In this document: piece by piece, positions 8,180-17,715 of the stretch
Position numbering within the stretch: position 1 is the first letter of the stretch
Layout: the number at the start of each line of letters is the position of its first letter
Assembly (NCBI RefSeq): GCF_900095885.1
Contig: NZ_LT615367.1
Span: 4,092,001-4,156,000 of the forward strand
Direction: 5' to 3'
DNA: 64,000 nt
DNA from: Dickeya aquatica
GTDB lineage: Bacteria; Pseudomonadota; Gammaproteobacteria; Enterobacterales; Enterobacteriaceae
The notes under the pieces: model-generated
What the model was told of the DNA's origin: nothing
Databases searched by the model: none
What the model saw: the letters and a program-made list of their open reading frames with translations, nothing else
Program-made: the position numbers and the translations under genes

Positions 8180-9310
8180 ATGAAAGCATTAGTTGCCCCG
8201 ATTGCCGCAGGTTTACTGCTGGCACTGAGCCACGCCAGTCTGGCTGCGGATACTGGTGGTTATACCAAGACAGACGGCGGTGATGTCGCCGGTGCGGTGA
8301 AGAAGACCGCCGCTTCGATGCAGGACATTGTAAAAATTATCGATGACGCCAAACTTGACGCTAACGGTAAGAAAGTGAAAGGCGGTGCCTACCCGCTGAT
8401 TATTACTTATACCGGCAATGAAGACAGCCTGATCAACGCGGCGGCTGCCGATATCTGTAGTCAATCCGCCAAAGACGCCCGTGGCGTGGAAATCAAAGAT
8501 TTCACCAAAGGCATCACCATCATTGGTGCTAACGGCTCATCTGCCAACTTTGGTATCTGGATTGTGAACTCTGAGAATGTGGTCGTTCGTAACATGCGTA
8601 TCGGCTACCTGCCGGGTGGCGCACAAGACGGCGACATGTTCCGTATCGACAACTCGCCGAACGTCTGGCTTGATCACAACGAACTGTTTGCCGCCAACCA
8701 CGAGTGTGATGGTACCAAAGATGGCGATACCACCTTTGAGTCTGCCTTTGATATCAAAAAAGGCGCGACTTACGTCACCATCTCTTATAACTACATTCAC
8801 GGTGTGAAGAAAGTCGGTCTGGCAGGCTTCAGCGCCACCGATAGCGCTGAACGCAACATCACTTATCATCACAACATCTACAGCGACGTGAATGCCCGTC
8901 TGCCGTTACAACGCGGTGGTAACGTTCATACCTATAACAACCTGTACACCAAAATCACCAGCTCTGGCATCAACGTGCGTCAGAACGGTAAAGCGCTGAT
9001 CGAAAACAACTGGTTTGAAAACGCCGTTGACCCGGTCACATCCCGTTACGATGGCAGCAACTTCGGCACCTGGGTACTCAAAGGCAACAACATCACCAAA
9101 CCGGCTGATTTTGCTACCTATAACATTACCTGGGATGCAGACACCAAAGCGTATAAAAACGCCGATGCCTGGACATCTACCGGGACGTATCCAACCGTAC
9201 CTTATAGCTACAGCCCGGTCAGCGCCCAGTGTGTGAAAGACAAACTGGCTAGCTACGCCGGTGTTGGCAAAAACCTGGCCACACTGACCGCCGCCGCGTG
9301 CGGTAAATAA
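8180..9310 (+). CDS. Pectate lyase, PL1 family, PelB/PelC type (second copy)
   Basis: A 376-residue secreted pectate lyase, clearly a paralogue of the gene before it. Signal peptide 1-22 (ending SLA) leads into ADTGGYTKTDGGDV. The PL1 signatures WLDHNELF and NARLPLQRGG, the paired cysteines around ADICSQ and HECDG, and the conserved C-terminal YSPVSAQCVKDKL are present. Differences from the first copy cluster around residues 145-250 (for example KKGATYVTISYN and AGFSATDSAERN), which is part of the outer surface of the beta-helix and may alter substrate or isoelectric point. The start at 8180 has AACAGGA upstream. Its position beside pelZ fits pelC of D. dadantii, its N-terminus fits PelB-type sequences; the symbol is left open. 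Confidence 0.97.
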   Translation: MKALVAPIAAGLLLALSHASLAADTGGYTKTDGGDVAGAVKKTAASMQDIVKIIDDAKLDANGKKVKGGAYPLIITYTGNEDSLINAAAADICSQSAKDARGVEIKDFTKGITIIGANGSSANFGIWIVNSENVVVRNMRIGYLPGGAQDGDMFRIDNSPNVWLDHNELFAANHECDGTKDGDTTFESAFDIKKGATYVTISYNYIHGVKKVGLAGFSATDSAERNITYHHNIYSDVNARLPLQRGGNVHTYNNLYTKITSSGINVRQNGKALIENNWFENAVDPVTSRYDGSNFGTWVLKGNNITKPADFATYNITWDADTKAYKNADAWTSTGTYPTVPYSYSPVSAQCVKDKLASYAGVGKNLATLTAAACGK

Positions 9311-9322
9311 GTACCGCCCCCT

Positions 9323-9346
9323 GCGTCTCACACCTGCGTGAGACGC
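9323..9346 (+). terminator. First of two tandem hairpins between second pel gene and pelZ
   Basis: GCGTCTCAC (9323-9331) pairs with GTGAGACGC (9338-9346), 9 bp with a 6-nt loop, starting 12 bases after the stop codon. No T-run follows, so termination may be partial. Confidence 0.6.
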
Positions 9347-9349
9347 TGT

Positions 9350-9376
9350 GCTCCACCCGATAGCCTCGGGTGGAGC
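9350..9376 (+). terminator. Second tandem hairpin upstream of pelZ
   Basis: GCTCCACCCGA (9350-9360) pairs with TCGGGTGGAGC (9366-9376), 11 perfect base pairs and a 5-nt loop. Only a short, interrupted T stretch follows. Partial read-through here would fit the published finding that pelZ is made both from its own transcript and from a pelC-pelZ transcript. Confidence 0.6.
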
Positions 9377-9484
9377 CGTTATCACTGTTTTCGGACAAGC
9401 GATACCCTCATCGACTTATCCGGTTATCTTCTGCCGCAGTTGCTCGTAAAACCGGCCTGCGTTTGGCATAAGGATTAAGCCATT

Positions 9485-10753
9485 ATGAAACTGACTCTAT
9501 TATCCGCATTGCTGTTTAGCGCCACGGTACTGAGCGCACAGGCCGCCAGCACCGCTGCGCCAGATTTAAAAGGATTTGGCACCGAAACTGTCGCCGGTAG
9601 CGGCGGTAAAATTATTCGCGTCACCTCGCTGGCCTCAACGGGGGCTGGTACCTTGCGTGAAGCGCTGGCCACCAAAGGGCCGCGCATCATCGTGTTTGAA
9701 GTCGGTGGCATCATTGATCTGGGTGAAAGAGACATCAAGCTCGTCGAACCCTTTGTGACTATTGCAGGCCAGACGGCTCCATCACCGGGTATTACGCTGG
9801 TTAAAGGCGGCATGTCCATCTCCACGCACGACGTCCTGATGCAGCATATTCGTTTTCGTATCGGCGATAACGGCCATGCCAAAAAGAGCGGCTTTGAAAA
9901 AGATGTCTCAGTCAACGGAAAAGACGCTTACAACGTCGTGGTCGATCACTGTAGCTTTGCCTGGGGTACGGATGAAAACCTCTCTATTTCCGGCCCGCGT
10001 TACGATGGCCCGTCCGGTACGGCACATAACGTCACCTTATCCAATAACATTATTGCCGAAGGCTTGTATGACTCCAGCCATTCAAAAGGCATTCACTCTA
10101 TGGGAACGCTGGTACACGATAACGTGACCAACGCCGCCATCATCGGCAACCTGTATGCCCACAATAACGAGCGCAACCCGTGGTTTAAGGGCGCGGCAAC
10201 GGGTGTGGTGGTCAACAACCTGATTTACAACCCAGGCATTTGGGGCATTCGCGTTGGGGTCATTCAAAGTGAATGGGAAGGGCGCGAGCTGCCCGTCAAT
10301 CCGAAAGTGGCGATTGCCGGTAACGTGATGTATCACGGGGCCAATACCCAGTCAGGCTTACCGCTGGTTGGCAGCAATACCACCGGTGGCGATGTCTGGA
10401 TGAGTGATAACCTGGCATTCGACAAAGCAGGGAAAGCCGTTGCCCTTACCTCCGGTAGCGCTACCGGCATTAAGCTCCTGCAATCCGCCCCCGTCTGGCC
10501 AACCGGCCTGACCGCCCTGAGCGCATCCTCCGTTGCCAATCAGGTGACCCAGCACACCGGAGCACGCCCGAAAGACCGGGATGCCGTAGACAAACGCATC
10601 GTCAGCGATTTCCAAAAACGCAGCGGGGCGTTTGTGAACAGCCAGAGCGAAGTCGGTGGCTATCCGACAGCCACTACCACCACACGGGCCCTGACCGTAC
10701 CGAGCACCGGTGTGGATAGCTGGCTGCAACAGATGGCGAAAGACCTCGAGTAA
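9485..10753 (+). CDS. pelZ: Pectate lyase PelZ, PL1 family
   Basis: A 422-residue secreted pectate lyase; PelZ of D. dadantii is reported at 420 residues and lies beside the pelB-pelC pair, as here. The signal peptide is about residues 1-20 (ending AQA). The mature protein starts with the PL1 pattern GFGTETVAGSGGKIIRVTSL. VVDHCSFAWGTDEN is the variant of the WIDH calcium-site region, and NNERNPWFKG is the likely catalytic-Arg region. It is a minor, distantly related lyase compared with its neighbours. Reported work describes partial induction through KdgR acting on the pelC promoter rather than on pelZ directly; I see no KdgR box immediately upstream, which agrees. Confidence 0.93.
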   Translation: MKLTLLSALLFSATVLSAQAASTAAPDLKGFGTETVAGSGGKIIRVTSLASTGAGTLREALATKGPRIIVFEVGGIIDLGERDIKLVEPFVTIAGQTAPSPGITLVKGGMSISTHDVLMQHIRFRIGDNGHAKKSGFEKDVSVNGKDAYNVVVDHCSFAWGTDENLSISGPRYDGPSGTAHNVTLSNNIIAEGLYDSSHSKGIHSMGTLVHDNVTNAAIIGNLYAHNNERNPWFKGAATGVVVNNLIYNPGIWGIRVGVIQSEWEGRELPVNPKVAIAGNVMYHGANTQSGLPLVGSNTTGGDVWMSDNLAFDKAGKAVALTSGSATGIKLLQSAPVWPTGLTALSASSVANQVTQHTGARPKDRDAVDKRIVSDFQKRSGAFVNSQSEVGGYPTATTTTRALTVPSTGVDSWLQQMAKDLE

Positions 10754-11434
10754 TCATCGCCATGACGTAGTACCCACCTGGAAAACCGGCAGCAGTAAAA
10801 ATACCTGCTGCCGGTTTTGTTTTCAGGCCAAAAATTCAGGCAAAAATATCGCACGTTTCCGCCACGCTGACGTCCGCCTGACATGCGGTGTCGATATGCT
10901 GAGCGCAGACGCACTGACAAATCCAGGCATCTGACGGATAAATCTTCATACCTTTCTTTTGGCTGAAATATCACGGTGATGTTGACAAAAACTCCCGCTA
11001 AACCGTATACCAATGTGACTACACGCGGTAAAACAATGAATCCCTGCCACTGCGTAATAACAGCGAGCACATAGCGGTTCTGATAGTCCCTCACGGTATT
11101 GATAATCACTGCCATACGGGTATATTTCCGCCGCATCAGGTGGCATAAAAACATCTCCCTTCAGGAGATCTGGCGCAAGCCAAAAGGTAGCAATAAACAG
11201 GACGACGCTGCGCGCAATAAGGCTCGCAGGCACGCTCTTTGGAGACGGGCCTGCCTTGTTGTGTTTGTATAGGATGAGGTCATGACTCGATTTCATTACT
11301 CACGGTATCAGTTTAACTATCAATAAACCTGTCGCCGTGTCGCCATGGAAGGATAAATCACACCCCGCCGGTTTTCCGTTGAGCAGCCCACCCCCTGCAC
11401 CAGCGGCGGTAACTTTTTTCTTTTGAGGTGAACC
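10754..11434. other. Non-coding stretch after pelZ, with overlapping weak reading frames
   Basis: About 680 bp without a gene I can support. It begins with the pelZ terminator. Two overlapping minus-strand frames (10660-11154 and 10946-11296) each contain one membrane-helix-like run, around 11180 in one and 11000 in the other, which could be the remains of a small frameshifted membrane-protein gene. Neither has a good ribosome-binding site or a recognisable family. The right end holds the promoter of the diguanylate cyclase gene. Confidence 0.4.
10782..10824 (+). terminator. Intrinsic terminator of pelZ
   Basis: AAAACCGGCAGCAG (10782-10795) pairs with CTGCTGCCGGTTTT (10805-10818), 14 bp with a 9-nt loop, running into TTTTGTTTT. 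Confidence 0.9.
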
Positions 11435-13018
11435 ATGCGAGTCGATGTCCCAACCATGTTTCTGATGATCATCGTCTCAAGCTTTGCTCTGGCACTGTGC
11501 GCACGCTGGTCAGCCCACGGCCAGCGAGATAAAGAGTTGATTATTTCCACCTGGGCACTGGTGTTCCACGGTATTGCCTACATCCTGTACGCACTGCGAG
11601 GACAGATCCCCAACGCGATATCGATAATTCCCTCAAACACCCTGATTGCGTTAACTTACTCACTGCTGCTGCTGTCTGTCACCACCTTCCAGCAACGCCA
11701 TGTGCCGCGCGTATTATTATGGGGGCCTGCCGTCTTTGCCGCCGCATTCTTTAGCATCATGCTGGATAACCAGAATGCGCGTACCGTCGTCAGTGGTCTG
11801 TTATGCATGCTTCAGGCTTGCGTAGTCATCGGCTATTTGTTGACGCAACAAAGTACGCAAGATAACAGCCAGCCCGTGCGTGGACGCAATCTGATGGTGC
11901 TAGGGCTTTGCGTTAACATCGTGAGTATTCTTCACCGCCTGCTCATGTTGTTATTTAGCGGAGACTACCCGGCAACCTTACTCACCAGTTCTCCGCTGCA
12001 AACCCTGATTAACGTCGCAAACTTTTCCACGCTGTTATTCGTCGCCAACGGCCTGATGATGATGGCCAAAGACCGCTCCGACCACCTTAACAGCCTGATG
12101 CTGCGACAAGACAATCTCACCGGCTGCTGGAACCGCATCCGGGTACAAGAGATAGCCCGCCAGGAGATGGCGCGGTTAGAGCGCTACGGCTATCCGGTGT
12201 CATTGCTGATGCTCGATTTGGATCACTTTAAAAGTGTGAATGACGACTACGGTCACGCCACCGGGGATGAGGTGCTAAAAGCCTTTGCCCATACGGCTCG
12301 CTCTATTTTGCGCACCACCGATGTACTCGGACGCTGGGGAGGAGAAGAGTTCGTGGTTATCCTGCCTGCAACTGGCATCAGCGGTGCGATTCAGACCGCA
12401 GAACGCCTGCGACAGGCACTGGAATCACAACGTTTTTCACAAAACTTGCAGGTGACAACCAGTATTGGCATCGCCGTCTGCCAGTCTACCGACCACTGGG
12501 AAAGCTGGCTGGGGCGCGCCGACCTGGCACTCTATCGGGCAAAAGCCGCAGGGCGCAACCGTATCGAAACCGAGGCCCTATTGGTAGACCCGACCTTAAC
12601 GACAACGACGCTGCCAGACACCCATCTTATCCGTTTGACCTGGCATACTCACTATGAAATCGGGCATGCTGATGTAGATAAGGAGCATCAGTATCTGTTT
12701 AATCAGGCCAACGAGTTGTTGCAGATAATCCTGAATAACGGGACGCGTGAGGTATTTTTACATCAGATAAGCCAGCTTATCGATATTCTCAACGATCACA
12801 TGCAGCACGAAGAACAGCTGTTATGGGAAATGCGCCACCCGGATGCCGGGCACCATGCACAATTACACAGCCACCTGTTATGGCGTGCCGGCGAGCTGCA
12901 ACAGCGGTTTGAGCAACAGCAGGTCGGCATGATGGAGCTGTTTCACTACGTGGTGTATGAAGTCATCACCCAGCATATGCTGATTGAGGATAAAAAACTG
13001 GAGTTACTGACGTCGTGA
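11435..13018 (+). CDS. Membrane diguanylate cyclase with C-terminal hemerythrin domain
   Basis: A 527-residue protein. The N-terminal about 210 residues form six or seven membrane helices (MASE-like sensor). A GGDEF domain (about 220-382) has the active signature GGEEF (302-306) and a feedback I-site RTTD (293-296) at the usual spacing, so it should make cyclic-di-GMP and be product-inhibited. The C-terminal about 125 residues are a bacteriohemerythrin domain with the complete di-iron ligand set H418, H455, E459, H474, H478, H514 and D519, expected to bind oxygen or respond to redox or NO. A GAGGTG precedes the ATG. It stands alone between the pel cluster and ppiA. Cyclic-di-GMP represses motility and pectinase output in Dickeya, so an oxygen link here is plausible but inferred. 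Confidence 0.92.
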   Translation: MRVDVPTMFLMIIVSSFALALCARWSAHGQRDKELIISTWALVFHGIAYILYALRGQIPNAISIIPSNTLIALTYSLLLLSVTTFQQRHVPRVLLWGPAVFAAAFFSIMLDNQNARTVVSGLLCMLQACVVIGYLLTQQSTQDNSQPVRGRNLMVLGLCVNIVSILHRLLMLLFSGDYPATLLTSSPLQTLINVANFSTLLFVANGLMMMAKDRSDHLNSLMLRQDNLTGCWNRIRVQEIARQEMARLERYGYPVSLLMLDLDHFKSVNDDYGHATGDEVLKAFAHTARSILRTTDVLGRWGGEEFVVILPATGISGAIQTAERLRQALESQRFSQNLQVTTSIGIAVCQSTDHWESWLGRADLALYRAKAAGRNRIETEALLVDPTLTTTTLPDTHLIRLTWHTHYEIGHADVDKEHQYLFNQANELLQIILNNGTREVFLHQISQLIDILNDHMQHEEQLLWEMRHPDAGHHAQLHSHLLWRAGELQQRFEQQQVGMMELFHYVVYEVITQHMLIEDKKLELLTS

Positions 13019-13029
13019 ACACGCACGCT

Positions 13030-13060
13030 CCCCATTCCGGCATCAGGCCACGGAATGGGG
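13030..13060. terminator. Hairpin between converging diguanylate cyclase and ppiA genes
   Basis: CCCCATTCCG (13030-13039) pairs with CGGAATGGGG (13051-13060). It sits between two converging genes and could serve either strand; T-runs are weak on both sides. Confidence 0.55.
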
Positions 13061-13085
13061 CGATGACCCAAAAGCAGTGTTCAGC

Positions 13086-13658
13086 TTATTTCTTAATGAT
13101 TTTCGCAGACTGAATGACGACAGGCTTGGTCGGGACATTCTGGTATGGCCCTACATTTTCTGTCTGCACCTGCGAAATTTTATCCGCCACTTCCATGCCT
13201 TTTACCACTTTACCAAACACGGCATAACCGAAATCACGCTGGCCGTGGTCAAGGAAGGCATTATCCGCAACGTTGATAAAAAACTGGCTGGTGGCGCTGT
13301 CTTTTTCGCTGGTACGCGCCATCGAAATGGTGCCACGCAAATTGCGCAAACCGTTATCGGCTTCGTTTTTAATCGGCGAATTAGTGGATTTCTGTTTCAT
13401 GTCGCTGCTAAAACCGCCGCCCTGCACCATGAAACCGGGAATAACACGGTGGAACAGCGTCCCGTTATAAAAACCGCTGTTAACGTAATCAACAAAATTT
13501 TTCACGGAAACCGGCGCTTTTTGGTCATCCAATGCCAGTTCGATATTACCTGCGGTGGTGGTCAGCAACACATGAGTCGAAGAAGGTGCGGCAAAAGCCG
13601 GAGTAAATGCGGTCAGAGAAAGCACGGTTGCTACCGCAGCCAATAGACGTTTTGACAT
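13086..13658 (-). CDS. ppiA: Periplasmic peptidyl-prolyl cis-trans isomerase A (cyclophilin)
   Basis: A 190-residue cyclophilin, the same length as E. coli PpiA (rotamase A), which speeds proline isomerisation of periplasmic proteins. The signal peptide is residues 1-24 (ending AFA). The cyclophilin core includes [14 protein letters not shown] and [18 protein letters not shown], the substrate-groove Arg, Phe, Met and Gln residues. The start at 13658 is the ATG that opens the signal peptide; the open frame extends 19 codons further without one. It converges on the diguanylate cyclase gene. Confidence 0.95.
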   Translation of the reverse strand: MSKRLLAAVATVLSLTAFTPAFAAPSSTHVLLTTTAGNIELALDDQKAPVSVKNFVDYVNSGFYNGTLFHRVIPGFMVQGGGFSSDMKQKSTNSPIKNEADNGLRNLRGTISMARTSEKDSATSQFFINVADNAFLDHGQRDFGYAVFGKVVKGMEVADKISQVQTENVGPYQNVPTKPVVIQSAKIIKK

Positions 13659-13897
13659 GAAGAATTCCTTTTGAGGATCAACGACAGAAAGCGTACCGAT
13701 TTTAATTAGCCACACACCGCTACGCTACCCATTTACTTTTTTTTACGCGATCCTGCCCACTCATTGCTGATAAAAACAGCACTATTTGTGCGTTACGCCC
13801 CCCATCTTACTCTGAATTGCATGACAACCACAGCGACCGGCCGCTGCAAGCCGTGAAAAACAGGGCATGCAGCGGCGAGAAAGCTCAACACGAATGG

Positions 13898-15052
13898 TTA
13901 GGCTTTACTCAATGTGTGCGCATCGATCCAGTCGAAATTAATGTCTTCGCCAAGGCCAGGGAGCTGAGACAAGTGCACGAAACCTTCGTCATCCATCGGG
14001 TCAACCAGCGAATGTAAGTACGCCGCCGGTTCATCATAATTCATGAAGGGGTGCAGCAGGCCGCGCTCATACCAGCGGCAGTTTTTCACCGCCCCAACCA
14101 CCGACAAGTTAGCTGCGCCATTGCCGTGAATTTCACAATCCATGCCAAACGCTTCCGCCAGATGCGCCACTTTCAGGCAAGGCGAAATCCCGCCCACGCC
14201 CTGCACACCGGCACGCAGAATGTCACAAGCGCCCTCTTTCACCCAGTCAGCACGGCTGAAGTATTTGCCACCGAGGCTTTCCGGCCCGATAACGTCAATG
14301 TCCAGATTGCTACTCAGCCAGCGGTAAGACGCCATGCTCTGCTCTTCCATCGGCTCTTCAAACCAGGTGAAATTCAGCTTCTGCAATTCACGGCCAATAT
14401 AGAGCGCCTCGCTGCGGCTATACCAATGGTAGCCATCCAGCATCAGGTTGATATCCGGCCCGACCGCCTCACGCACCGCGGCACAGGCTTTGACATCCAT
14501 CTGCGGGCTGGGCGCAAAAGAAACCGGCGGCATCCAGGTGTGCAATTTGATCGCTTTATAACCACGCTGAACCAGTTTCTCGGCAAACTGACCATACTCT
14601 TCCGGTGTAGACAAGCCGCCTTGCAGCTCATCACCACACATGGTGCTGCCATAAGCAGGCACTTTATCGCGATAGCCGCCCAGCAGTTTATACACGGGCA
14701 TATTGAGCACTCGCCCGGCCAAATCCCACAGCGCCTGCTCCACAATCGCCAGCGCCCGATCCGTCAGTTGATGTGCGCTGCCACGCTGCCAGTGCACCAA
14801 ATCCTGCCATAGCCGCTCACGATCAAACGGGTTCTGACCTATCAGCACTTTGCGGAAAAAGCTGTTAACCACATAGGGGCGCACCACCTCGGGCGGAGCA
14901 AAGGCATAGCCTTTATGTCCCTCATCCGTGCTGATGGTCAAGAGCGCCATGCTAGCCTGATGTTCTTCCCCTGGATGTGAATGCCCTGCGCTATCGGAAA
15001 CACGACGCGTGGGATAAGTGAAGACGGTGACGTCAATAGATTCAATTTTCAC
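13898..15052 (-). CDS. Enolase-superfamily (mandelate racemase-type) sugar-acid dehydratase
   Basis: A 384-residue protein of the mandelate racemase/muconate lactonizing subgroup. The N-terminal capping domain is followed by a TIM barrel with metal ligands D206 (MLDGYHW), E232 (FEEP) and E258 (GPES), a base motif K169-x-H171 (KLH) and H309 (EIHGNG). Enzymes of this type usually dehydrate acid sugars or epimerise carboxylates. The substrate cannot be assigned from sequence; with pectinase genes nearby a hexuronate- or aldonate-derived acid is reasonable but inferred. I choose the GTG at 15052 because family members begin with the KIESIDVTVF strand and AGGTAA lies just upstream; an in-frame ATG at 15091 would add 13 residues. 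Confidence 0.8.
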   Translation of the reverse strand: MKIESIDVTVFTYPTRRVSDSAGHSHPGEEHQASMALLTISTDEGHKGYAFAPPEVVRPYVVNSFFRKVLIGQNPFDRERLWQDLVHWQRGSAHQLTDRALAIVEQALWDLAGRVLNMPVYKLLGGYRDKVPAYGSTMCGDELQGGLSTPEEYGQFAEKLVQRGYKAIKLHTWMPPVSFAPSPQMDVKACAAVREAVGPDINLMLDGYHWYSRSEALYIGRELQKLNFTWFEEPMEEQSMASYRWLSSNLDIDVIGPESLGGKYFSRADWVKEGACDILRAGVQGVGGISPCLKVAHLAEAFGMDCEIHGNGAANLSVVGAVKNCRWYERGLLHPFMNYDEPAAYLHSLVDPMDDEGFVHLSQLPGLGEDINFDWIDAHTLSKA

Positions 15053-15270
15053 GGTGATTACCTGCCTGAAGGTGCGCCTGCCAGCCTGCATTTTTATTCA
15101 CCATAATGTCTGGAATAAGAACGCAGCGCTGATTTAATAAAACCCTGTTTTATTTTTAATAATTATTGAGCAACACTACTGTGACGTCATTAGGCAATTT
15201 ACGACATTTGTGAAAATTATCCGCCCGATGATTATGCATTTGCCCTATTTACAACGGATAAGACCTCAGA

Positions 15271-15304
15271 AAATAAAAAACGCCGTCCCCAGCGGGCACG
15301 GCGT
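15271..15304 (-). terminator. Intrinsic terminator of the trpS operon
   Basis: On the minus strand ACGCCGT (15304-15298) pairs with ACGGCGT (15286-15280), with an 11-nt GC-rich loop, followed by a T-run TTTTTTATTTT. Confidence 0.85.
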
Positions 15305-15340
15305 CATCACCATTGAGATGTTATATTTCAGCGCTGAGGG

Positions 15341-16345
15341 CTACGTCCGCGCGACAAACCCCACCACATCATAGACTTTGCTCAGTGTGTCCTGGGCGCG
15401 GGCGCGGGCTTTTTGTGCACCGTCACGCATCACTTGCTGTAAGAAAGCGTCATCGTTACGGAAACGATGGTAACGCTCTTGCAGTTCGCTGAGCATACCG
15501 GAAACCGCATCCGCCACCGCCCCTTTCAGATGGCCATACATCTGGCCTTCAAATTCCTGCTCCAGTTCGGGAATCGCTTTTCCGGTTACGCCACTGAGAA
15601 TATCCAGCAGGTTCGAGACACCGGCTTTGTTTTGCACGTCATAACGCACCACCGGCGGCTCGTCAGAATCGGTGACGGCGCGTTTGATCTTCTTCACCAC
15701 CGATTTTGGGTCTTCCAGCAGGCCAATGACGTTATTACGGTTATCATCCGACTTGGACATTTTTTTCGTCGGCTCCAGCAGCGACATCACGCGCGCGCCA
15801 GATTTGGGAATAAACGGCTCGGGAATACGGAAAATATCGCCATAAATGGCGTTAAAGCGTTGGGCGATATCACGACTTAATTCCAGATGCTGCTTCTGGT
15901 CTTCACCTACTGGCACCTGATTGGTCTGATACAACAGGATATCGGCAGCCATCAACACCGGATAGTCGAACAGCCCGGCGTTAATGTTCTCGGCATAACG
16001 TGCTGATTTATCTTTAAACTGCGTCATACGGCTCAGTTCGCCGAAATAGGTGTAACAGTTCAGCAGCCAGCCCAGTTGTGCATGTTCCGGCACATGGGAT
16101 TGAACAAAAATGGTGCTTTTCTGCGGGTCGATACCGCAGGCCAGATACAGCGCCAGCGTATCCAGTGTCGCGTTACGCAACTGCTGCGGGTCCTGGCGCA
16201 CCGTTATCGCGTGCTGATCCACGATGCAATAAATGCAGTCAAAATCATCCTGCATGTTAACCCACTGACGTAACGCACCCATGTAGTTACCAATGGTTAA
16301 CTCGCCTGACGGCTGTGCGCCGCTAAATACAATGGGCTTACTCAT
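15341..16345 (-). CDS. trpS: Tryptophanyl-tRNA synthetase
   Basis: A 334-residue class I aminoacyl-tRNA synthetase that charges tRNA-Trp, the same length as the E. coli enzyme. The HIGH-equivalent is [10 protein letters not shown] (about 14-23) and the KMSKS loop is KKMSKSDDN (about 194-202). It is the last gene of the conserved dam-rpe-gph-trpS run, one base after gph, and a strong terminator follows. Confidence 0.98.
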   Translation of the reverse strand: MSKPIVFSGAQPSGELTIGNYMGALRQWVNMQDDFDCIYCIVDQHAITVRQDPQQLRNATLDTLALYLACGIDPQKSTIFVQSHVPEHAQLGWLLNCYTYFGELSRMTQFKDKSARYAENINAGLFDYPVLMAADILLYQTNQVPVGEDQKQHLELSRDIAQRFNAIYGDIFRIPEPFIPKSGARVMSLLEPTKKMSKSDDNRNNVIGLLEDPKSVVKKIKRAVTDSDEPPVVRYDVQNKAGVSNLLDILSGVTGKAIPELEQEFEGQMYGHLKGAVADAVSGMLSELQERYHRFRNDDAFLQQVMRDGAQKARARAQDTLSKVYDVVGFVART

Positions 16346-16346
16346 G

Positions 16347-17045
16347 TCATGCTTCCTGATCGTTTAAAAGGGATGACCCGACAAGGGGCAGTAAATCCGT
16401 AAAGCGCTCCAGCACCGCATCAGGGTGGCTAAGGGTTATCGCTTCACCGTAGTTATATCCATACGTCATACCCACGCACGGGCAACCGGCCGCGCGGGCG
16501 GCCTGGATATCATTGCGAGAATCACCGACAAACAGCAATTCATGCGCGTGCAGCCCGAGCTTGCCCAACACCATATAGAGAGGGTGCGGGATGGGGTTTT
16601 TTCTGCGCAACATCATCGCCCCCAAAACTAGCGAGAAATACTCACCGATACCCAGCGCATCAAGCAAAGGGGCAACAAATGGCGTGGGTTTGTTGGTCAC
16701 AACCGCGAGGCGAAAGCCACGCGCCGCCAATGGCGACAGTGTTTCCTGCACACCGGGATAGAGCAGACTGCCGCTCTCCACCGAGCGGGCATAGTACTTA
16801 TCAAATAACGTTCGGGTATCGTGGATTTGTTGTGGCGTCGGCTCCACGCCCGCCCAGCGCAGCGCGCGCTCCACCAGCACATCGGCACCGTTACCAATCC
16901 AGGTCGCCACCCGTGCCTCACCGGCATGGGGTAACGACAACGCGCCTAACGCCATATCAACCGCGTGGGCCAGACCGGGTGCGCTGTTAACCAGCGTACC
17001 GTCAAGATCAAACGCAATACCACGCACCGCATCGAAATCAGGCAT
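16347..17045 (-). CDS. gph: Phosphoglycolate phosphatase
   Basis: A 232-residue HAD-superfamily phosphatase that dephosphorylates 2-phosphoglycolate, for example from DNA 3'-phosphoglycolate repair. Motif I is DLDGTLVNS (about 11-19), motif II is VVTNK, and motif III/IV is [15 protein letters not shown]. The start at 17045 overlaps the rpe coding end by 8 bases, as is usual in enterobacteria; the frame extends 12 codons further into rpe without reason. Confidence 0.95.
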   Translation of the reverse strand: MPDFDAVRGIAFDLDGTLVNSAPGLAHAVDMALGALSLPHAGEARVATWIGNGADVLVERALRWAGVEPTPQQIHDTRTLFDKYYARSVESGSLLYPGVQETLSPLAARGFRLAVVTNKPTPFVAPLLDALGIGEYFSLVLGAMMLRRKNPIPHPLYMVLGKLGLHAHELLFVGDSRNDIQAARAAGCPCVGMTYGYNYGEAITLSHPDAVLERFTDLLPLVGSSLLNDQEA

Positions 17046-17715
17046 GAGTGGCCGCCTCCAGTTCCTGGCGCATACGCGCAATCACCGCCTGATAATCCGG
17101 CTGGCTAAAAATCGCCGACCCGGCAACAAACATATCAGCACCGGCGGCAGCAATTTGCGCAATGTTCTCCACCTTCACGCCACCGTCCACTTCGAGACGA
17201 ATATCATAACCGCTGTCATCAATCCGCTGACGCACCTGACGCAGTTTATCGAGCGTCGCCGGAATAAACGATTGACCGCCAAAACCGGGGTTAACCGACA
17301 TCAGCAAAATGATATCCAGCTTATCCATCACATAATCAAGATAACTGAGCGGAGTGGCCGGGTTAAACACCAGACCGGCTTTACAGCCGTGGTCTTTGAT
17401 CAACTGCAAGGTGCGATCAACGTGATCAGACGCTTCCGGGTGAAAGGTGATAAAACTGGCACCCGCCTGGGCAAAATCAGGGATCAGCCTGTCAACCGGT
17501 TTAACCATCAGATGGACATCCACCGGCGCAGTAATACCGTAGTTACGCAGCGACTTGAGCACCAGCGGGCCAATGGTCAAGTTCGGGACATAATGATTAT
17601 CCATCACATCAAAGTGAACGACATCCGCCCCGGCGGCCAGCACATTTGCCGTATCCTCGCCAAGGCGGGCAAAATCGGCTGACAAAATAGACGGGGCGAT
17701 TAAAAACGGTTTCAT
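17038..17715 (-). CDS. rpe: Ribulose-phosphate 3-epimerase
   Basis: A 225-residue TIM-barrel enzyme interconverting ribulose-5-phosphate and xylulose-5-phosphate in the pentose phosphate pathway, identical in length to E. coli Rpe. APSILSADF at the N-terminus, [21 protein letters not shown] and VDGGV supply the metal and phosphate-binding residues. The start at 17715 is the usual MKPFLIAPS methionine. It overlaps gph. Confidence 0.97.
   Translation of the reverse strand: MKPFLIAPSILSADFARLGEDTANVLAAGADVVHFDVMDNHYVPNLTIGPLVLKSLRNYGITAPVDVHLMVKPVDRLIPDFAQAGASFITFHPEASDHVDRTLQLIKDHGCKAGLVFNPATPLSYLDYVMDKLDIILLMSVNPGFGGQSFIPATLDKLRQVRQRIDDSGYDIRLEVDGGVKVENIAQIAAAGADMFVAGSAIFSQPDYQAVIARMRQELEAATHA

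Noticed and set aside
10660..11296. Two overlapping minus-strand frames considered as a gene or pseudogene
   Set aside because: Only single hydrophobic runs support them and one overlaps the pelZ terminator and coding end; reported as an unexplained region instead.
14051..14812. 253-codon plus-strand frame opposite the enolase-superfamily gene
   Set aside because: It is the antisense of a gene with clear catalytic motifs.
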